Source: Paracentrotus lividus
Taxonomy: Eukaryota; Echinodermata; Echinoidea; Camarodonta; Echinidae
Assembly (NCBI GenBank): GCA_940671915.1
Contig: CALNVZ010003426.1
Span: 45,720,923-45,784,922 of the forward strand
Length of the DNA stretch: 64,000 bases
Reading direction: 5' to 3'
Shown: one piece after another, positions 22,659 through 35,848 of the stretch
Layout: each line of letters begins with the position of its first letter
How positions within the stretch are numbered: the stretch's first letter is position 1
The notes under the pieces: model-generated
What the model was told of the DNA's origin: nothing
What the model saw: the letters and a program-made list of their open reading frames with translations, nothing else
Database searches by the model: none
Position numbers and translations under genes: made by a program

Positions 22659-24533
22659 CATACAAACCCAGTCCACCATTTAGCATACGGGCCTATAAGT
22701 TTTTCTTGTGTCACAGGAGTTTACAATAAAAACAAGGCCAATATTAAATACAAAAACATTACTTTCCACAATTAAATGTATACTCACATCCTCAGTGACC
22801 TATACATGAATATATTCCTTTTGAATAAAATCCCTGGCTCAAGTTAAAGGTAGTCTGTCGTTAAACAAAAATCCACATAAACAGACATACAATCACTAGT
22901 GCGTTTCCTGCTCAGCCAAAGTTATATCCTGATTATAACCCAATGTGTAAATATCCGGCTAGGTTAGCATGGCGTACTTGATTATTGTTACACCTATGAC
23001 TAAGTTAACACTTCATCACAGAAGCGCATGCAAGACGTGATATTGAAATTATCAGTCCAAGCGCAGATGACAAGTCTGGTGCACAACTCTCAATAACCAA
23101 CAGAGTTGATGCCTTTCAACTTTTTCCTATCATATTTTCCAAGGCGTATCCTCTTTCTCGATTTAGATTAGAAAAAATTTGCTGGCTTATCAGTGTCCTG
23201 CGAATGGTTTTAAAATGGAAAACAGATGGAGCAAATTATTGGGGAATTAACGGAACCCTTGCGACCCTGATAGGTGAAGGGAGGACTACCATAATATCTT
23301 ATGTGTAAAACCCAATGAGCTTGCTCTGTGAGTCTACCTATATGGACATGTATTAGTCATACGATTCAATTTTGGGCTTGGTCTTCGCCCAGAAACCCTT
23401 TCACGGTACACTTGGCCCTCTCGAACCCAGAAATGGAGGATAAGTTTTGCAAGCTGATATGCGATCGTGTGAAAAAAGGACACAAAATAAAATCACAACA
23501 CATAAATTTTACCTGTCAAGAAAAGTTTATGTTAAGGACCCCACCCTGCCATTAACAATTTGTAAACCTCCATTTTATATCAATGTACGCATATCTGGTA
23601 TATAAATCTGTCACTTTTTGTATTAATATATGTGAATAATTTGTTCAGCTGCCCTCAACGCATCGTGCCTCAGTTCCAGGTAAAGCCAGTTAATTTGTGC
23701 AAGTCTAGTGAGTGATAAATCTAGCAGTCAGACAGAAAGAATCATGGTGCATTTAAAATGGCAATTATAGTGTGAGCACTACCATTATATTTTATACATT
23801 TGTCATATTTTTAATTTAAGAAAGCTGGCACACATTGTACATGCAGTTCTAGTGGGAAAGTCTCATACCAAGTCATACTAAAGATACATGTAGTTTATAT
23901 TGTACAACCAGGTAGTACTCAAGTGCCCATCTACGTGTAGGACGTATTACAGGGACGCATTAAAATAAACCTAATTTTAGATAAGTTCTCCTCCAAATCC
24001 TCCTCATTGCACCCAAAAAGGTCTTCCTGTGCCATTAGCAATGGCTCGTCTCTCAAGACACATGTCAAATCACCATGACGACACGACAGGCAAATCATCT
24101 CGTCAAACTATTTACATCATGAAAAGCTCTCTTTAGAATGTAAAATGTGTTCCATGGAGATGAATCAGTGTGTTGTAATCACTTCTCTTTTGTCGCTATT
24201 TTGATATTGTTCGTGCGGCCTAGTTCCCTGAATGGCGGATGAAAATAAGCACCGTCACTATTTCCCATTTTGTCTGGTTTCATTTACTGGCAATCTGATT
24301 GAAATCTAGACAGGTGCTTCATAATTAAACAGGGCATAATAGATACCCATGCCCCCCTACCCCCATAAAAACAACAAATAGATGCATATACTGGACTAAA
24401 CAGAGGGCTATCTGTTTTTACCCGGAGCATGACTAGGAAATTATTTTTTTCTAAAGTTCAATTTTTATAATTCATTGCCATTTTTCACATTCCTTCAAGA
24501 TGTCAGGATATTTGGAGTCATGTTGGTTTTAGT

Positions 24534-24734
24534 TACTGTATACGAAGTTATTTTCGCGGTGACTTTATTTTCGCGAATTTTGCGAGTCGGTCATCACGAA
24601 AATTTCCACTTCAATACAAGGCTATTTAAAGTGATGAAATCATCACCAAAATCATGAAATTTTGCTCTTGCGAATTTCCCCAACTAGTCCAAAATCGCAA
24701 ATATCTGGACGCGAAAATATTGGCTTATACAGTA
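24534..24734 (+). mobile_element. MITE with TACTGTATA ends
   Basis: The ends are TACTGTATACGAAGTTATTT and, on the other strand, TACTGTATAAGCCAATATTT, both running into TTCGCG. About 201 bp. Two more eroded copies occur at 9526-9737 (same strand) and about 50047-50192 (opposite strand). Confidence 0.75.
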
Positions 24735-27110
24735 CTTGGTAAATATGGCGACAAGTCCATACAATTTACAAATATATTCCTTTATAGTCACTTGGAATGT
24801 CCATACAAATGTACCAAACAGAGAACGGAATGTGTGACACAACAGTCGTTTATGACAACAAACCATGCATGAAAAATGAAAAGAGGAAGAGAGAGGTAGA
24901 CAAAAATGATATGCACGGATGCATTTTGTCAACATGTGTACAATGATTGCAGGGAAGTTCAGTGTGCTGTAATCCATTCCCCTACAATGTCAGTCACACA
25001 GGCTAGTATGGGCCCCAAACAGACATCGGACTGAATAAATATTACATTACCACAGATGGGAAGTTACATGTAGTGGCCGATTTCAAGTCCATCTGTGCTC
25101 TGTAACAGAAACAGTTATCATGACATCAATTGCAAATTTGAAACAGCCATTCTGATTGGATCACAGTGAGACTTATAGGCAAGAAGTTCATGCTACAAGG
25201 ATCCTGATTGGCTGATTTGCAATTAATCGTAACTCTTGATGTTACAGGGCCCAGGAGTCAGTTTGTCGATGTGGCTGGAGTGTTAGCATGCCATTGCATC
25301 TTGAGTGTTGACATGACATTCAGTTGGTTATTCCTTCACAGTGCAAAGCATGTGTCCACAGAGCAACTTGGAGCCCTGTATTGATGATGTATTGCTTGTA
25401 TAGGTTACCAGTGTCGTCACAAAGGTTACATCTAGATCACACATAGATTACCTGTCCAATAGTGTTTAAAATACAATGTACATCTGGGGCTCAGGTGATT
25501 TTGCCCTCAAATTTTTCAATTTCATTTAATTTCATTTCCCACACAATAACCCTATCTGAAAACAGATGATTTAATATACGTATGCACATGCAGGATTACG
25601 TTAAGAATAAAATTAATTTGTATTTCGCCACATGGACTATGTAGTCATACATGTAATGGGCTTTACACATACATGTATTATCCTTTTGGTTTAGTGCACA
25701 GGATCCCTGGATAAATTGAGATATTCCTGGGGTCTTTTCAGAAACCTTCGGTCATACTTTCCTGAATCAAGTCATAATGCGAATTGGACATTAAAAAAAA
25801 AAAAGTTTTTAATGACAGAAAACTTGCTTGCAATTTTAAGATCATCATTCTTCAAACATTGTTTTTCATTCACACAACCTTAGAATGTGAAATACACTGA
25901 TGTCATGCGAAAGTAACGTAAGTAGACTGTATTGGAAACAAATCTACTTATGTGTCCTGTCAGTTCCTAATCACCTCCTACTGCAAATGGTAAATACTAC
26001 ACTCCAGATTGAAGTGCTCTAATGATTTGCACTTTGGACAAATCACAGTGTAGTTAGGTGCTTCTTGCGAACAACCTACATGCACACACAAGAACAAGTT
26101 TCTATTTTTAGACCATGGGGAGGCAGGCACTGCCAAAACTCAGAGCATTTGAGAAGCACGTCGCTCATGCGTCTGACAGAGTTGCTGGCTCATAGTTTCC
26201 GTCAAACTAAAGGCTTATTTCCGTTGCCTAATCTGCTGCCATTGCATGTACATGTAGAGTCTGCAGGCGTAAGTTAAAACGTGAATCAGGTTGGGAACGC
26301 GATGAGAAATGTGTAATCCATGGGCTCCCCTGTAGTACATGTAACTTTTGGGGAAAATCAACAGAGGGAAATGTCAACTTTGCTCTAGAACAAATAGCCA
26401 AACACAGAGGGTCAAATATGAAGTTACTAGTACAAGTAGAACAATACCCAAATATTACCAAGTAAACAAAAGAGCTAATGTACTTTGTATTCTAGACTGG
26501 CATATTTCCCAGTTCATAGCGTATTAATAGAGCACTGAACTGAGGAATTTATGATTTTCAAAAACAAGCAAATAAACAATCAAGTTTCAAAATGACAGGC
26601 AAATAAAATCAAAATCAAACAGGAGTATTATTTGAATACAAGATACATTCTAATAAATCTTGGTATAAAATTAGTTCTACTTTCAGAACTACTCTGTCAC
26701 GCTGAAACAAATGACGGCAAAAGAATAATTCCTTGAATATGATTCCAAGTTCACACGACAGCTAGGTTTTGCTCCTCTCAGACAAGGATTCAAATCTAGG
26801 ATTATCAATTGCAACACTGTACATGTACATGTATACATTAATTAAGATTAATTTCTAAATTTAATTTGACGCAGGGACTTGCCAATGTACAATGTAATTG
26901 GATTATAAGCAATGCTTCACATGTATATGGCTTACATCCATACGACTCGGCAAAGAATAGGGCATTTTATCGCCAACCATTATAAAACATACAGGCAAGC
27001 CCCAAACTGGACCTTAGCCTGTGACCCAATAACTAAACCAAGCTCTGTTGTATTCCCTGCTTGATCAAATCATGCAAATATATCAGATCTATATAAGTAA
27101 CAGTGCATTG

Positions 27111-27348
27111 TTCATGCATGTACCTGCCAACATTTGTGAGTCCAAAATATAGAGACAGGGTGGTAAGAAAATGTTTTAAAAAGGGACATTCCTGAATTTC
27201 CTTTACCGGTAAAATTTTACTCTACATAGATTTTTTTTTTTTTTAAATAGGGACAAAGAGTTGTCAAGGGTGATAAATGCTCTTTCTTTTCTCCAAAAAT
27301 AAGTACTGTTTCTACTAAATAGGGACAGTTGGCAAGTACGTTCATGCT
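27111..27348. mobile_element. hAT-like MITE, 8 bp duplication with one mismatch
   Basis: The element 27119-27340 has ends TGTACCTGCCAAC and, on the other strand, CGTACTTGCCAAC. Flanks TTCATGCA and TTCATGCT agree at seven of eight bases. The interior holds a T-run and repeated TAGGGACA blocks. Non-coding. Confidence 0.7.
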
Positions 27349-28999
27349 CATGATAGTGCACAATCATTCGCTCATGCACAATGTAGTTATCATGCATATG
27401 TGACCAATGAGAATTTATTAATTCCAGTTTTAATTCCAGCGACGTCATGTTGCTAAGACCAACAATATTGTGGATTTTCTACATCAGTTGATAATTAGTA
27501 AATTTCTACCCATAGGACAAATGAGATAAAGGGAACTACAACGTAAGCCATCCAAATACAAGCAACTCAAAGCCTGCAAAAAACATAAAACCATCATAAC
27601 CCAAGTTTTGATGAACCTGATTACACTTTGAAATATTAATGAATTTTTGGGTGAAAAAATTCTATTTGTACGTCAATGTATGGAACTATTTAGACAAAGA
27701 GGTTGGGGAAGAGGGGAAACTCTCTCTTATAACATACTATACACAGAGCTTTTCCTGGGATTTCCGTTTGTTTGCAATTGGGGGAAATTATCGCCCATGT
27801 GATAAATGGGGCATATTCTAGGGTCTGACCAACTGTTGAAGTCATGTGACTCATGTATGGTACATTATTCAACAAAAACAAAAGAAAGAAAAGAAAACAG
27901 GAAACTAATGTACGGGGGAAAGGACAAATGATCATGATAAATCTGGCCCACAGAACAGCCACTATAATCCTGAAAACCTACATAACAAAATTTTTACCCC
28001 ACCCTCAAAATCAAATTAATCAGTCAGCACCAACCTATAATGAAATCAAATGTATTTTCTAAATAAATCGAAAGAAATCATTACAAGAATGTAAAAATTC
28101 TTGAAGATTCTCAAAATACATTTCCAAATAAAAATCATAAAAGGTGAGAAATTTCACACTTCCAAATTATACTATGTACCATGAAATATTACAAAAATTC
28201 AAAATAAAGCAGCACCAGGGTGGGAGAAAGTCTCATGGGTCATTCAGAGCTTACATAACCATAATATACCAAGCAAGATACCAATCAAATTCATTCACAT
28301 TTCTTGTATCAAGACAATGATTTACTATACTCACATCATAGCAAATGCCTTGCTGCGTTGATATTTTCCAACGCCCCCGTAGGCTGACAGAGTTACTTAG
28401 CCCCCAAAATAGACGACTACACAGACAGGCTAGGTACTTCTGAGGAAGTGCAATGATCAGGAAAGCCACAGATAAGCGTGCAGGCATGAGGGGATTTAGG
28501 AAATGGAGAAAAAATGAAGGAAAAGAAGTAGGAAGGGGGAGAAAACGACACACTAAAATGAAGTGACAGTTTGCAAGGCATTTTGAGAAAGAGAAAAACT
28601 GCAAAACAGATGTATACATTGTACAAATTTCATGAATGTGCAAGTGGTTGATGCCATATTGAAGGAAAAATTTTGAAACCATTCTCTCGTATACAGGGAG
28701 ACTTCTACAAATATTTTGGTGGTAATCTCAGGCACACAGACAATATAAATACATATTTTTCAAAATAAATAAATGAAAAATACATTGTTTAAGAAACAGA
28801 GATGATACCTGAGATAATGAATTGTATATTGAATCATTTTCCATTTAGGAGACAATCAAATGGAAATGGATGAATCTTTTTGATAACATCAGGCACACAT
28901 GATTACTTCATAAACATACATCTAAGAGAGTATTTGGTGGTAAAACTTGTTGAAAGGCAACATTTCAATTTTTATGGAATCAACCCTATGTACAGGATA

Positions 29000-29127
29000 T
29001 ACAGTCTACTCCCATTAAAACCAGCACAGCTACTATGAGTATGAGCTTTCATTATAACACTTTATGTAGTTTACCTGAGGCTATTTGCTCAGTTTCAAGC
29101 CCCTCGTTATAATGAGACTGGACTATA
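29000..29127. mobile_element. Short mariner-type MITE
   Basis: It starts TACAGTCTACTCCCATTA and ends, on the other strand, TATAGTCCAGTCTCATTATA. The TA ends and size fit a Tc1/mariner-derived MITE. It lies 49 bp from the next element. Confidence 0.55.
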
Positions 29128-29169
29128 GTCAAAGTTACCATTTGTTTGAAAAATTTGAAGTTCAAATGA

Positions 29170-30342
29170 TCTAATGCAACGCTCAACACTAACATTTTTT
29201 TTTGGTTGCCCTGCCGGGCAACCAAATATCAAAATTTTCCAAATTTGGGAGCCCGAATAATAATCTGGTTGCCCGAAAAAAAATATGATAATAAACAAAA
29301 CACAAAGTTTCCCCTTCTTATTAGCGAGGGAGGCGGTTGAGTTGGTGAGGGGAAAAAATGGGTTCGGGACTGGGAGCTACTTTTCTTTATTTCATCTTTT
29401 TTTTCCATTCATAATTCATACCCAATTTTGTATGCCGTTATTTAATGATGATGCAAGAAATTGATAAATTAAAAGCTTGACAATCATTTTCTTTAGAATG
29501 AAAAATTGACTGATAACAAAACAATGACCGGTAAAAACTGACTTCGATCTCAAAAAAAATTCTATCTAACGTTAGACTAGGAGATCTGAATAAAAATGTA
29601 AATTAGACTTCTGTTACAATGGAATTCAATTTCTCTTTGGTCTAGTTTTAATAAAAAAAAATCATCCACATTTCACAAAGTATGCTAAGATAATTGATTT
29701 CATCAGACAATCACTGCATCACTTTTAAAGTGATAAAAGTAGCCCCTTCAAAGTTATACAGTTCCGAAATGCATCTGCTGTCAGAGGCTCTCACTGAAAT
29801 TCTGCCCCAAGACTTCTGGGAGGAATACAGCTCAGTTCATGCTACAACAGTGCAGACATAGCACCAAAATCGATCTTTTTTTACCAATTGTGAAAACTAA
29901 ATTTCAGATGTAACTGGGGTAAGAGGTTTCAAGATCATATTTTCTAATGCTCATTCCTTGAAAATGGACACCCAAGACCAAATTTTAACCTTAAAATCTA
30001 TGAGCAAAACTTCAAAAAATGTCAGTCTAACGTTACACACAATTAGCACACATGGGACTAGACACAAACGATCGGTGTTTTAAGAAATATCAGGGTCATT
30101 TCTGCTCTGATATTTGACTTGAAATTAGTTTTAATATCACATTTAGGTGTTTGGAATAGTCCTCAAATGTTTTAATACCTACATACCTAGTGTTTATATC
30201 CAAATTTCCCTGTGCTGGCAAAAATTTGAGGGTCAACTCGGGCAACTACTTTTTGATAATTCCTCTGATCTGAGGGTCCTGGTAGGTAATCTAGGCGCCC
30301 CGGGCGCCCGGGCGCCCCTTAAATGTTGAGCCCTGTCTAATG
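29170..30342. mobile_element. hAT-like non-autonomous element, 7 bp TSD
   Basis: The element 29177-30335 is flanked by TCTAATG on both sides (29170-29176, 30336-30342). The ends are CAACGCTCAACA and, on the other strand, CAGGGCTCAACA. Near each end are short GC-rich inverted blocks (GGTTGCCCTGCCGGGCAACC at the left, GGGCGCCCGGGCGCCC at the right). No transposase frame was seen. Confidence 0.8.
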
Positions 30343-30448
30343 TAAGAACTCACATGCTAGACAAGGGAGGATGGGGGATAATACAGATACTGACAATGAC
30401 ATCTCAAATTCACAACATGTACAAGTATGAGGCAAATTTGACATCAAT

Positions 30449-31218
30449 AAAGGGGCCATTCCACGGTCAAGAGGACATTTGTTTTCTTCTTTTTGCTTTA
30501 TCTCAAATTCAGGTCGTACTTTAGGCTTTAAACTTCTCTGAAATTATTATTACAATGGGGCACACAGATTAAGTTTGATTTTACCTTCAAATTGTGTGTC
30601 CTTGTAGGCGAATCCAAACTATACATAGTTTGAAGCACGTGGGACTACATGCCATTTAAAAAATTTTTTTAGACTTTGACAGAGAACTATAATTCCTTTT
30701 GCAATTTTTCCAACTGGATAAGCTATTTAAGAATATTAAGCCACACCTAATTTAACAATGATATTCAATCTGAAGTCACAGAAAAGCTATGAAAATTCAA
30801 AATATATCTTGACGGACAAACTGTAACGCGAGTTACCGACATTTACGCTCCCTGTATTTTACCTGTTCATTTTTTCTTCACTTTGATGCAGTTGATAGGT
30901 TAGAAATATGCTAAGTTCAGTTTATGATAGGAAATTTTTTGCCAACATGGTATAGTTTAGGAACAATTCACACTAATCTGCATCATGATTTTGACCATGT
31001 CCTTTTTGCGTAACGCGAGTTACTGAAATTTAACGATCCAAGAATCTGAACGAGCTTGACAAATATTTTTCTTTTTTAATTCATTCGGTTAGTCTATGTC
31101 TCCTTTACATATGGTGCAAAAAGCAACTTGTAGATCCTAGCAGTTTAAAAGATAGATGACTTTAATCATGAAAGGTACCGGTAATTTGTAACGCGAGTTA
31201 CCGTGGAATGGCCCAAAG
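30449..31218. mobile_element. GGGCC-ended element with repeated GTAACGCGAGTTAC boxes
   Basis: The element 30453-31214 has ends GGGCCATTCCACGGT and the exact reverse complement, flanked by AAAG on both sides. In the right half the box GTAACGCGAGTTAC occurs near 30823, 31011 and 31188, about 180 bp apart, and the last copy runs directly into the terminal repeat. The interior is non-coding. GGG ends and a 4 bp duplication are shared with the giant palindrome at 14.5 kb. Confidence 0.85.
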
Positions 31219-32468
31219 AAGTAAACGAGGTTTCAGTCCACTACACTACAATAGAACATTGGCAACACTGCAGATATAATTCGTGAACCACCCTTTCCAT
31301 ATTCTTAACGAATGTTTTGTGGTACATGTACCTGTTTTACCATTTGCAGAGCTTTGGGGGGGGGGGGGGCTCAGTGTAATTTGATCAAGAAACTTCCACG
31401 TTGAAGAGCCTCTGTACATGTAAATGCCTAGTTCCAATTCCTACTATACAAGGATTACTGTACCTTTGGAGGCTGAGCCAAATGGATTTGATTGAAACCT
31501 GAATATCAAAAACATTTTTAGACACCAACTATATCGTTTTAGGATGTTACCCCTTTACGTATCATGTTTAATGTTTCATTCAATCAACGCCCAAACTGAT
31601 GACTAAAATGTCAGATTTATTGGCAAATCATACTTTCAACATCCACCGTGCTCCCTTTGAGGGGAGCCCACCATTGTTGGCAGGGCTGCTGTGCCACAAA
31701 TTCCCCACGATACAGAGGCAAGTGCACCTCTTAATTCCAGAAGGGGAAGGCCCAATTTGCGACTTCCCTTGACATCATTTTGTCATTAGTCTTACAGTTT
31801 CAGACCGAAATGCAACAAAAATAATGAGAAAAATAACGAAATAGGAGTTGGTGGCTACACTCCCTTGTAACAACACAAGCATTGTTTTTTGTCTGAGAAT
31901 ACAAGGGTCATAATGATTAATGTTACAGCTCAGGCTTTAAACTAGCCACATACATGTAAGGTGCCAAGACACTTTAGAAATTTGCAGTTTTAAAACGTAC
32001 CTACATGTAATTTGAGATGAGTCTGGCGAATGCATATCTCCCATTAGAGATTTCATTAACTTATACACAAGCCCCCCCCCCCCTTCAAAAAAAAATACTA
32101 TTACGATTAAAAACGTATGAAATGGATTGTGAATACCAGTGATAAATATGTGTAATGTGCAGCAGTATAACAAAAATGCACTATTTCATTTTTTGACAGT
32201 ACAAAGTCACCAAGTCATGAATTAATTTTTTCCCTCAAATTATATCCTTGAATGAGACTATGAATATTCCTGACACAATCTTGACAATAGATGGAGCTAA
32301 GACATTTGCTTTTTGCACTGCATGAATCAAAAGAATCCCAGTAACTGATTAGGGTAAGACTTAGTTAACGACATTTGTCAGTATCCAGGGGCTATATAAT
32401 GGACTCTTTCCTTCAAAGGGTTCATAATGAAATTTTTGAGGTCTTTGTGTTAAATCTTTCTTTTTTGA

Positions 32469-32494
32469 GGGGGGGGGGGGGGGGGGGGGGGGGG
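32469..32494. repeat. G26 homopolymer
   Basis: 26 consecutive G. A C24 run follows at 32746-32769 and a G14 run at 32942-32955. It could form G-quadruplex structures or pair with the C-run. Confidence 0.95.
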
Positions 32495-32745
32495 CTGTCT
32501 TCAAAAATAAACTTGAAGGCACATATCTTTGACAAGTTGCCTGTTACCGATTGGTCCTGGAGCAACATAGTTGCAGTTCTTCAATTTGTAACAAAATTTG
32601 GTTTGGAAATGTTGTACAACTTTGCCTAACTTTCACAGATTTTTAATCAACACAAAGCACCCGCTATAAATTCAAATCTATATGTTGTGTACTCTGGTCC
32701 ATTAATTTTTCATTTATAAGAAAACAAGGGTCTTCGAAAACCGTA

Positions 32746-32769
32746 CCCCCCCCCCCCCCCCCCCCCCCC
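32746..32769. repeat. C24 homopolymer
   Basis: 24 consecutive C, 251 bp after the G26 run and thus complementary to it. Confidence 0.95.
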
Positions 32770-34284
32770 TCTGAAAAGAAGTAGATTAGAGCCCTTCACA
32801 GGCGTGAAAATTTCTGTTTACCAGGGGTCCAACTATTATCTAATCTGTCATTTTGAGTCTACAGAAACATTTTCTTCTTTAAAATACCATTTTCACAATG
32901 TCGTTTGGGGTCACCACTGATCATCTGAGGAGATGAATATTGGGGGGGGGGGGGGTTACTATTAATCTCCAAAGGGGGGTTGATGTGAGCTAATGATAAG
33001 GGTTTTTTTTTTTTTTTATAAAAATATAGAATTAAAAAGTAATGTGAAATGGGGGAGGGAATGTTCGATACTATCATGTGAAAGACAAGTTTAAACAAAT
33101 TAACACTGCAGTGAGTTCATAATGTAAAGTTTGAATAAAATCCATGGATGACTATTACACAATGTAGAAAAAGTCAACATGAAATATTCAATCAATGGGC
33201 CTACTACACGGAAAGTCAAGGGTATAAATATATTAATTAAAAACAACAAAGAGCACAGATACTACAGATGTGTGAGCTTTTGTTTTAACAGAGTAAAAGA
33301 GATTTTTATTCATTCAACATAACATTGTATACATGTAGGCCTAAATTCTTTCTTCAAGAAAGGTTTTTATTTCTTGATTTTGCCGATATAGAGTGGTACA
33401 GTTAAGCCACAGAGGTGCAACCATTATTGACACAACCCAACATCGCAGTCAAAAAGAGAAAGCTTATAAAAAAAACCTGATGTCTGCGTCGATAAAGTCA
33501 GAAAATTAAAATGACGTTTGCCGTCAAAAAAGAAAATGTTTCTATGTAAAAACTGGTCCCAGGCCAATGCCATGGCAACAACATCAAAGATCACAAACAA
33601 ATATTCTGTACGCTAGAAACTCAGGTAGGGGTTCGTGTCATGCAAACCAAAAAATGTGAGAATTATGTTTGGAAATTTGGACTTTGCATTTTGCAATTGT
33701 TGTAGTCTACTGACGTGACCAACCATGCCAGGCATTGGCGTTTGATAAAACTTCTGCAAGAAAAGCGGAGCTAGAGGGGAGGGCCGGCAAAGTAAGGGAA
33801 ATCTTACATTTTTTTAAAACAAGAATTATAACTCCGTCTCCGGCATGTAAAATTAACATGGACAAAATAGTTTTTTTAATAAGTGTTGAAAATTTAAATA
33901 TCACGATTCAATGATCATCTGAACCATTCAATTCACACAATGCATGTGATGTAGGATTATTTATCTAGCTAGTTCATCACCCCAACCCAACAGTAAAATT
34001 TCAAATTGCCTGATTTATACACATTGCATTGGCAGAGGAACACGACAGCTGACAACTAGGCCGGTCCGCCTCCGTGGAACGGGATGCACCGCACCGGTGA
34101 CCAAACACGCCCGCTATCCTTCACATGCACTCAACACAAACAGTATCCAAGTCAGGTTACCAGAACAGACTAAACCACGGTAATATTTCTGATTCAGCAA
34201 AACCTAGAATTGTTTAAAAGAATGAACTTTCTTTAATGACATGTAGGTTAAATGAAGATAATCCATTCCACCTCTTTATACTTA

Positions 34285-34760
34285 CAATCAAAAAGAAAAT
34301 CGTGAATCAATGAAGGGTCTAAATTAAGATTTTACAATGTTTACGTGAGGGAGTGCGTGTTGCGTCGTCTTATTACGGTTCCCCCATTGAATCCTCGCGT
34401 TTACGGACATCTACGAACGTTACAGCATGCATGCAACAACACTCGGTAATTCAGTTTTCCAGTTCGGAAGTAGTCACTTTGAAGCAACAATGCACACCTT
34501 TTGATACGATTTCATATAAGATGCCGACTCAGAATGAAAGTTTCATAATTGTAGTTTATCCTGGGTTCACAGGCACTTCATCAATTGATGTTGAATGGGT
34601 GTTGACTTTATTTTGGTACACCGGTAAAGCGCCAAAAGTTGCAACGATCGCGAAGTTCAAAATGGCGAATAGGTGAGATAATGTATGTAGCATCCCATAA
34701 TACTCTGCTCCAATCACGTGCGAGGCTAAGGTCGTTCCCAAAATGACGTCATTTTACGAG
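34285..34760 (-). promoter_or_regulatory. Candidate PPP6R promoter and non-coding first exon
   Basis: Reading leftwards: a perfect CRE TGACGTCA (34744-34751), CACGTG (34715-34720) joined to CCAAT (34710-34714), and a YY1-like AAAATGGCG (34659-34667). A CG-richer stretch without a good frame follows, and then a strong minus-strand donor GTAAGTATA just left of 34286. This order fits a leftward transcript whose first, non-coding exon would splice to 21337. The direction is inference; the cluster could also serve a rightward transcript, since AATAG|gtgaga at 34672 is a plausible plus-strand donor. Confidence 0.4.
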
Positions 34761-35848
34761 TATAATATTGTGTGGATTGTAAACATAGAGAAAAACAAAA
34801 TTAGTATTTTACAACTTTCAGGAGATTCAGATATTCAAAAATTCGTATATTTTACTATGAAAATCCTCCACTACATAACAGTATAATGCGCTGCTTGCTG
34901 ACATACCGGGTACAAGAAGGGGAAGGAAGGGCGGTCATTCCGGGTTCTGTCAATTTCGGGGATGGATATAGGCCTCTTGCTACAAGGAGTTACATGCCAC
35001 TTATAATAATTTGTTTGAGAACATTACTAGAGAAAGAAGAGGGTCAGGGGAGAGAATAAACAAACTTGAAAGTACATTATAGATGATGCCTCCAAGATAA
35101 GGAGCTGTATGAGCTTTATAACTCTGCATGTTCAGGGGTAGGTTATATTCTGACATTATTGTCAGCTGGGGAGTTCCCTAAATTATTAATTCAACATTGC
35201 TATTCAAGTGCAAGAAACTAAATCCTTTATCATTCAAGGAGAGCATAGCCTAACGAGCGAAAGATCAATTTTACGTTTCTGATGAACATAGTTACATGTA
35301 TATCCGTGCTCGGAGGAAATATATTTGTTCTTTACTCTATGATCCGCGTCTAAAGGGTTTGTAAACGGGGCCCTATACGTTTTGGCGAACAAGTTATTTT
35401 TCATATTTATGAACCAGTCTCAATTCTTGTGTAAAATTTTTAAAGCCTTTAAAAATGTCAAAAGTGTTTGATATTTCTTTACGAGTAAATTTTAGTTTAG
35501 TGCTGTCATGGCGAAGTCTCTGCGACATCGCTGCGACTCGCTCACGACTGGATAAAATCTATCATGTTTGATTTTTAAAGACATTTTTCCAGTGGCGAAC
35601 AAGTCACGGCGACGTTACAGACGTCACCATCTCATTACCTGACTAATCGTAGATGACTGGTAGACTAAAGAGTCACTATGCTATGAACTTGCTTGTACTA
35701 AAAAAAAATTGAAAAATTCTTTATAAAAAAAAATAAACACACATGGCCTTTTTCCCCCAACTTCTTTTTACTTATTTGGGGGCGACTCCCTGGAGACCCA
35801 CAGGCGCGGATCCAGGATTTTCCAGAGGGGGGAGGGCAACTTTGGAAT

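Larger units (their letters stand above)
21338..34280. other. Presumed PPP6R first intron with transposon debris
   Basis: No coding exon was recognised between the start-codon exon and the promoter-like cluster near 34.7 kb. The stretch holds MITEs (22086-22168, 24534-24734, 27119-27340, 29000-29127), an hAT-like element (29177-30335), the GGGCC element (30453-31214), a miRNA-like hairpin (22569-22658) and long G/C runs. Open frames of up to about 140 codons (for example 28251-28682 minus) are Phe/Leu/Ser-rich and show no family resemblance. Confidence 0.5.

Noticed and set aside
28251-28682. 143-codon minus frame
   Set aside because: Phe/Leu/Ser-rich content typical of a random frame; no domain and no good start or splice context.
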